In this document: piece by piece, positions 11,801 to 20,800 of the stretch
Numbering within the stretch: the first letter of the stretch is position 1
Layout of the letters: every line of letters begins with the position of its first letter
Made by a program: the position numbers and the translations under genes
Assembly (NCBI GenBank): GCA_030867875.1
Contig: JAOWCC010001634.1
Span: 6,867,877 to 6,931,876, forward strand
Origin: Actinernus sp. WN-2022
Taxonomy: Eukaryota; Cnidaria; Anthozoa; Actiniaria; Actinernidae
DNA: 64,000 nt
Direction of reading: 5' to 3'
Notes under the pieces: generated by a model
The model's input: the letters and a program-made list of their open reading frames with translations, nothing else
Database searches by the model: none
Told to the model about the DNA's origin: nothing

Positions 11801-14800
11801 GGAGTGGCCTGTGAATATCATTGTTACAGAAAACTCTATCATCAAATACAACAAGGTATCGTACGTCTTTGGACGTTCACGCAGATACGGGAAATGTTTT
11901 TGGTAACTGAACTATGCTCAGAATGGTATTAAAAATACATTTGGTCCATTTGAAACAGCGACAAAAACACCTTAACAGGATGAAGACACCTATTAAACGA
12001 GTGCGAAGCGCACGGACCGTTAAAAAGGGGGATCTTTCTGAACCGGATAAAAATGAAAGGAAAGTGGAAAAGTAATAGTAGCACATGTTTTCATTCGTTA
12101 GAAAGACATTTTTTAAGAAACCGCTTTTCAAATGAAGAATAAAATTTGTAAGAGACATCAAACTGGCTTGTGAACGCAATCGCTGGTTTGAATTTCTGCC
12201 GTTGTCCAACTTTTATCCTTGAATATTTTGCGAAACAACTGCAATGGAGGCTTTCTGTGTAGATGAGAGGAATGATGAGGAGATTGTTGGACTGACAGTG
12301 CTTATTGTAAGATAATTTTGAAGTGAGGATTGCTAAATTTTAATGCTGCAGAGAATGAGTTTGAGAATTGAGGTGACGGCGAGCCAGCACTTTGAGTCGG
12401 ATTGGGAAAGGAAGCCATGAGGAAATTTTGATCTAGAGTAGTTTTCCAAGAAGCTTAACTCGAAAACAAAGTTTAAAATTTTCCACTACTATACATATTC
12501 AAGCTACACAACAACTCCTGCAGAGATAAGATGGTGAGATCGTTATAAATATTACATTTAGCTCATGTTTTCTCTTTTCAAGGGCGATCATACCTCAACA
12601 AAATGAGAACAGTCGTTCGAGTAGCAACTTTTGGACAGCGGTTTTTTGTACTTTAGGAACTGAATTTTGGCAAATCATTCTTTCCTTATCTAAATCAGTT
12701 GTCCAACTGTTCCAAACTGCCCTCAACTCAAAATCGGTAAAATATGCCATATACATAAGGTCCCATTTGCTTGGCGCGGCCCATGTACTGATTGCCCTTT
12801 TTTATTCTGAAAGAGGAAGCTAACCTAGTGAGGGGCTAAAATTCGATATGACAAAATGGTGATGTACTTTGTTACCAAACAACCACGACCAAAAAAGACT
12901 GATTGGTCAAGCCGTGTGTTATTAGAGGACACACACATGGATGACGTCATGAGCGCGCGCAACCAATTTCTCAACTCGATTTGATTGGACATTTTCATAG
13001 TTTTTAGTTTGCGATTATTATATAAAACAAATAGATTTCATGCTGCCGTGTGTCTTCCTTCTTATAGATGCAGAGATGACGTCACAACGTGAAGAGAACT
13101 CGTGGCGCACTTCTTTGTTCTCTTCACGTTTTCATGTCATCTGTGCATTTATGAGAAGACAGACGCACGGCAGAATGGAATATATTTGTTAAATAGTGCA
13201 TAGTGAATTTTGTTATCAAAAATAAGATTTTGAACAAATTCTGTTCGAGTGTACTCTGGTTGCCAGAGGTTTGTTCTCGCTCATGCATCGTTAGTTTCCT
13301 CGCCCTATCATCGCCTCTCATCGCTGACGGCGCACGTTTTTGTAGAGGTAGTAGAACCTCTGGTAACCGTAGATCGTATTGTATACACTCACTTTGAAAA
13401 TAAGAAAATATCCTATTATTTGAAGAACAATGCCGCCTTGACTTACTCCAGAGTAGCCATGAAACCTCATCAGCCATAGATGGCGGCGCACGAGAAATTC
13501 TAGTGTCTCGTACTCGAACAACCCTGAAAACTGTTTGGTCACAGTCATTTAAAAATACCTATCTACTTAAACTCCCTATACTTGTAGTCCATAACACATG
13601 TTTGTTGCCGATTGTCGTAGGTGTTTTCGTTCATGTTGCGCCTGAAGAGGATCTCGTGGGTATTGAGGAATATCTGGTTTCACTTAAAACACATTGGTGA
13701 GTATCTCGATACTATAGCGGAGGCCCCGTACGTACTATACGTATGAAATGGGATGATTATATGCGGTTTTGCATTTCGACCACGCGAAAACGATGAAAAG
13801 GTGGATAGTTTTGGAAAGGGAAGTGTGTCGCTTTCGTGTAGTCTGTGAAAATGAAGGTTATCTAAAACGCTCGCGTGACGTCAATGATAATAACCTGTCT
13901 GTACATGCGCAGTCTGTGCCGTTAGCGTTTCGAATCGTTTTTAGCTTTTTCGTGTGGATGGGTGAAAACGATCGTGAGGACAGACAACTTTTACTATTTT
14001 TTGATGAAAAGAAAACGTTTTGTATCGGGCTGCAGACGACCTCTGGCCGACTGTAAATCATTTGCAGCCCTGTATCTCATTGGCTCTTGCTTCATCATCC
14101 AATCAGATTTTGGCGCTCACGCGGGAAGCCATTCAGGTACAAACGAGTCGCCAAAAAGTGCTTTTGAAAAGTTTGAAGCACTCACGGAACCTCACCCAAA
14201 GCAATACGCAAAAAAAGGAAAGAGATCGGTGAAAATGGCAAATTTTGATGATGAAAAAAATTGTCTGAATTCACTTGGCCTTGTATTTTGATAATAATAC
14301 TAATAACATTACTTTTATGGGGGCACGTTTTTCTTCAGTCCTTGTAGTACCGGCTACGTTGTGACCGCAAATGGTACTACGTGGGCTGGAACAACAAACT
14401 CAATACGCCCTCCAAAAGTCATGTTATTCACTTATTTATTATTCAAAAGATGAGTAGTCTTCTTTAAAGGGGCTGTGTTCACAGTGAGAGACCTTTATAT
14501 TCGCAGACCGGGCCAGACACAGTTATTATCAGCGATCTTGGTATGAACAGACGAACCTCACACACATGTGGGATGATTAAAATCAAAGCGAATATACACA
14601 GTCTTTAAGGAAAATATTGCATATCATTTCAATCAAGTATTGAGGGAGGGGACCTCGACTGTTTGCAGCCACTGAACTAACCACCACTAATCGAACATTT
14701 ACTTCATACATGCGCAACACCATGCCATGGCCCCTTTACTATTTCACTCTTTATTGTTAATGTTGGTAGGATTCTCACGTGACGCTGCAGGGTCTCCTCA

Positions 14801-17800
14801 GCTAAGACAGCTTCAGTTATTTAGGTAAGATGAACAAGTGTTAAATATATAAATACTCGGACCAGTACTTTATTTCCTATAGTACTGCGGATTGAAAGCT
14901 TGTTAACTTCAGACCGTAGTAAATTGTACTGTGTTAGCTATCCGAAAATCATTTCATGATAATAGAAAAGTAACAGTAACTGTTTTCTGTTTCTTTTGTG
15001 AACCGAGTAAATATTAAAGCTATTTTTGTTGTCACTAATATCGATTCTAAATCGAGTAATTAGGTGAATAGTAAAGTGTTCTTGATTTGAGTGTTACGTC
15101 TATGAGGTACAGAGGTGTCTATTTCCAGTATGCTGATTATGTGATGATAAAAGAACATTTCTTTATCGTTGTGAATGAAACTATTTCTGATTTATACAAC
15201 ATATTTTGTAAACTCACTGATATAAGGCCCAAATATAACATGGATGTGTAGAAAAAAATAGTTATCTCTGCCAGCACGTTTTTGTATAATAAATGAGATC
15301 TGTGACAACACATAATTAGCATATTGGAAATAGAAACTCTAACTCATAGACGCTACACTCAAATCAAGAAATATTTCATCCACTTGATGGAGAATCGATT
15401 TTAATGAGAAAACATTTTGTCTGATAGGCACTTTAAAGGGCTCGGTCACTCGATGCGCATGAGCGGGTTTCGGGCAATTTAATGATATGCATAACTCATG
15501 AGTTTCAGTTCGTGGTACAATTACAGTTGACGAGTTTTCAGTGACCGGATATCGAGTATTATTAATATCGAATTTTGTCGTAAACTATATTTCCATGTGT
15601 GCCAGTTGACGTGATTTCTCGATGAGATTCCACCAAATTTACTCATCTAGACACAAAATTACTTGAAAATACAAGTTAGAGTGCTTGTAGTAAGAAGCGT
15701 ATTAAGCGAGCGAATGTAAGCGGGAACGAACAACCGAGGCAAACTTCACTGGCTGGAACCTTGGCACTGTCATTTGTAAACTGGCATAGATCAGACTTCG
15801 TATGAGTGGGACAAACTACGGCATGTCCGTAGTCTTACCTTAACTGTGCTGTACCGTATCTCTGTAATTTGATTGGATCAGCAGGAGTCATGACGAGTGT
15901 GATGACAGTTGGTATCCCCTGAAGGATTACCTAACAGCCAATCGAAAGCTCTTTACTGAATATCTAATTAGGCGTATCATAATAATTCCCATCTCACATC
16001 TGATTAGCGACCGCAAGTGCTTATCGCCGAAAACAATAGTATTCTGCGCGATGACAAAAGCAATAGCAAACCATTTCAATGTCACGGCATGTCGTACAGT
16101 AACAGTACTGTAGTCAGTGCCGTAGTTTGTCCCACTCGTACGAAATCTGCTCTATCCAGAGCAGTGTTTGTAAGTCGTTATGTCCCTGACACGTTCTCCA
16201 TTGTGCTTTCGGGCTCTGTAAAACCTTTCTGCGGCCACATTTGTTTCCTTCGTCCACCTTGGCAGTTGATCCACCATTGTAGTTCGAAAGTCTTGTCGAT
16301 GCCATCCCAAAATCTAACTAAACCTATACATTTCAATACGAAAATTTCTACTAAATATCAAAAGAGAACAACTTAATACCCTAAAATAATGGATTCGACG
16401 TAGAGCACTAAACTGAGATGGTTGTAATATAGGATGAATGAATCGACTTGCGAGAACTCTCGAGTTCGTCGCGTTGGAGATCGAAATCAAAACTTTGAAA
16501 ACGTTTAGTTATGACCGAGCCCCTTTAATAGCATCTCAATAGGCGTGTACTAGCCAATCAGAGAGCGCTTTAGTCACAAACACATGGCTTTCAGCCAATC
16601 AGAGTGCGCGTACTATTGCAAAAAAAATAGATGTTATAGAATTTTCGGATCACCGATTCGGAAAGAGCAATATAAAAGAACATTACATACCAAAAATGAG
16701 GCGTATACGATGAAAAGCGGCTGAGATATGACCATTGGAACATAATTTTCTTTAACAAATCACTGTATTCGTGTACTGGTCATAAACTTAGGACCAGGTC
16801 AAAAATACAGTTGATTTGTTAAAGAAAATTATATATTCGAATGCCCATATCTCGGCCGCTTTTCATCGTATTCATCTCATGTTTGGTATGTTTGTTCTTT
16901 TATCGTGTTCTTTCTGAAACTGTGGTCGTATTTTTATTTAATTTAATTAATGGACATTATAATATTGACATTGACAAGCTATCTTTCTGCAAAGATCGAA
17001 AGGTAAATTACCACCTAAGAAGTAATGACTCGCTTGACCTGAATCATGTTTATAGTAAAACAAATGTTTTTAAATATAGTTTTTTTGTACGAATAGTTGA
17101 TGAATGGAATAGTGTATCACATAATATAAGAGAGGCCATAAGCTTATCAAGCTTTAAACATAAGGTTATGTCATTTTTAAACTGATAAGGAGATTTTGCA
17201 ATAGTTTTACCTTTTTTTTTATAGCCCTATTCCACAATACAATTTGAAAAGTTATTTATGGATTATAAATAGTAATATTATATTGTACTTATTTTTAGCT
17301 GGGGAATATCCCTCGAATGGTGCCTTGGGTGCTTTTGGATATTCCCCTCCGTTTTTTTTCTTTCGTTTTTCCTGCTCATATTATAAACTTGTAGTGTTAT
17401 AGTATTTGTTAATAACGGAGTAAACTTAATAAATAAATAAAAATGTTCTTAAAGCGAAAAATGTATTATTTATGCCGCCATCACTTATGTACTCTATTAG
17501 ACTATACGCTAGAAACTGAGCGAGTATTCTAATTGTTTTGGATGCGTGATTTCTTCTAATTGATGATAGCACTTTTTCATTGTTCGTTTCTTCAGGCACG
17601 AGATGCAGCATTTTGTACAGAACGTGGAGGGTTACTTATCCAACCAGATACTGAACGTCACCTGGGCGCAATTTATACAAGAACTTACTAACAACGTAAG
17701 GACAATTAATGTTTTTAAATCAAATTGAACAATGAACAACACACATTGTTGGGGACTTCTTTTCAATATTCTCCACTATGTTTTTTATCCCACAAATCTG

Positions 17801-20800
17801 CATTTTAACTCGTGGATATGCGGAGCTAAAAGGAACAAGTTATTGTGATGGCGGAATACCCCATACAGGGTTGCCACGGTCAGGAAAAAGTCAGGGAATT
17901 TTGCATCTGGTCAGGAAATTCTCAATTTATTGTCAAAGTCAGGGAAAAGTCCGGGAATTGTATTTTTATGTCCTCATGCCTCGAAGTGTCTGCGAGGGGA
18001 AGATATAGGTAAAACGTAAAGTGTATACACTTCATTCGAACAGTCTTATTATGGTCAGTGAAATTGTTTTCTGATCAGTGAAAAGTCAGGAAATTGTTTT
18101 TCTGATGTGGCAACCCTGTCAACAAACGTTATCCCGGCAGACAAACGGCAAACGACATTCCCAGACCGAAATAGATTGTGGTTGTAGCTGACAATTTGGT
18201 GAATTCGTTAGTTTTGGGGAGAAAAGAATAAATATAATTGACCCCGGAGCTTTACATTGAAAGCGTTGTGCGTGACAAGTGAAGCATACATCGACCGTGA
18301 TGTATTGTGTCACTCCTTAAAGTGCCACTACAATCAAATAGTGATATTTGTACGTATTTGATTTTCGATATGACGACGGGAAGTCTTGGTTTTTTGGGTC
18401 CGAATCTTGGGTTTTTATGTTCGCACTGAGCCAAACCCGTTCCTTGACAGAGCCTGTACATAGCTAATTTTCAGCGGAAGTGACGTCATTTTCTCAACTC
18501 AACAATATGTGAGGCTATTTTTCACACAAACCTTCGCGTGGATTTATGAGTAAAGTACAATATTTTACTATTTTTGCCACAAAGGAAAGAAAAGAACGAA
18601 GTTTAGAATAGAAATATGCCTTAAAAAGAGCGACATGTTGAGAAAATGACAGCAAACCGCTGGACGAAAATCGCGAACTATTTGGACCACACTTCAGTAA
18701 TGGCGGACATGATTTTGACGGTGAACTCTCCGCAAAATTCATAGTTTAATTTGGTCCTTTTGCAATATTTTTCACTGATTTGAATATTTCCACCACTGTG
18801 AGTCCTTTTGGAAGACAAAAAAGTGGCAAAAGAAATGGTCGAATTTCGTCGTAGTGTCACTCCTTAACGATGTGTGACATGTTTAGCAGGGCGAAAAGAG
18901 CCTGAGAACGAGGCTGGTGATTTTGTCGCGTTTTGCACGCAGTTGATGAAATGTTTCAGATATTTATCGCAACAAAGTAGGAATCGGCTACGTAAACAGA
19001 TGCTTAGATGCTACTCTGGGGAATTGTTCCTTTTTCATTCTAATCATAATGCAGTCATACCTATCTGAATTTAATTAATTTTTGATCTGCATTGGGGTAG
19101 CAACAGAGTTAGCCGATTCCATCCATCTGTTCCATTGTAATCCAGTTCCCATTATTTCATTCTTCCTGTTTTAAGAGTGATGTACAGTGGCTAAACTGTA
19201 TTTAGTAGTATTCTTTTAAGTGATTTCTAAATTGTGACGGCCGGCAGCTTTTGTTTACACAATCTATTGCACCACAATATGAAATTATATTATCAGGTAC
19301 GAGTTACAAAATGAAAATCCTCGGGTTTCCGAGGTCAAAATAAGACCGAATCGCAGACTAGTTTAGAGAAATCCTGAATTCAAAATAAACTAAAACTTAA
19401 CTTAGATTTTTTTAGTCAACGTTGTATCCACGAGTTCTCAATTGGGAGACCTTGTGTCATTACTCTATTTAATGTTTCCTCTAAGGTTCGTAATCTGTAT
19501 TACCTTCACCACCGTCACACCGAGTACCTTAATAAAGCAGTGTTCAGATCCCTTACATTAATGCGTCATCACGCTATTTAAGTAATAGTTCGTATAAGAA
19601 CTGAAGCAAGATCTATTGTTCCGCGGCAATGAACATAGAAAATGGTTCAATGTTTTCTAAAGATATCTCTTGGTATTAATGTTCTCAAATTAAAATGCAT
19701 GAAATCGCTCGTTGTGTATACGTTTTTGATTCCAAAACAAATTCAGCCAATACAAAGACACTAAAATAAAAGTGGAGATATTTAACAATTGTTCACCGAA
19801 GTCGGCGAGGTAAATATCCACCACTATTCACCAACACTGATGCGAATAATTGTTTTAGTATATACCACACTCCAGGTGAATAGCCAGCACCAAATAGTTA
19901 CTTTATTTTCTGTCAAATGGACAAAAACTCGCGCGAGATGATCGCTGCATTGCTTGGAGGTGAATATGAAATCATATTCACTGTTTGAGTAGCCAATCAG
20001 AGCGCGCGAAAAATTATATTCACTGGTGTGGTATATACTAATATAAAATATTTCAATGTTCCCCACATAGGATTTCTTTCTCTCTTTTTACATAGTTACA
20101 TATTGTCCACTTCAATAATTTTCTTTAAAAAAATATTGTGAAATCAGAGTTCTTTACTATTTTTAGGAGGTTTATTTCTGTTTAACCAATGAGATATCAA
20201 GTTTCAACAATAGAAAAATTAACGCCTTTGTGCATTCCTGGCCGTTGAGTGCTCCTGTTCTTACGCGAACCATTACTTAATGTTTCCTCTAAGGTTCGTA
20301 ATCTTTACTACCTTCATCATCGTCACCCCGAGTACCTTATCAAAGCAGTGTTCAGATCCCTTACATTAAATGTATCATTACGCTATTTAATGTTTCCTCT
20401 AAGGTTCGTAATCTGTACTACCGTCACACCGAGTACCTTATCAAAGCAGTGTTCAGATCCCTTACATTAAATGTTTCATTAGGCTATTTAATGTTTCCTC
20501 TAAGGTTCATAATCTGTACTACCGTCACACCGAGTACCTTATCAAAGCAGTGTTCAGATCCCTTACATTAATGTGTCATCACGCTATTTAATGTTTCCTC
20601 TAAGGTTCGTAATCTGGACGACCTACATCACCGTCACACCGAGTACCTTAACAAAGCAGTGTTTAGAGCCCTGCTCAGCAAGAAGGCAGCGCCTGTCATG
20701 AAAATCATCAATGACATATTTAGCCTCGTTCTCAAGTTCCGCGCACAGCTGCTGTCGTGTCCATGGCAACAGGATCATTCGCGAGGTCACGTGGTGCACC

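Noticed and set aside
11856..11930. GCP6 exon 7 continuing as VSYVFGRSRRYGKC
   Set aside because: It soon meets a stop and does not resemble GCP6, while exon 8 (VFSFML) aligns in phase.
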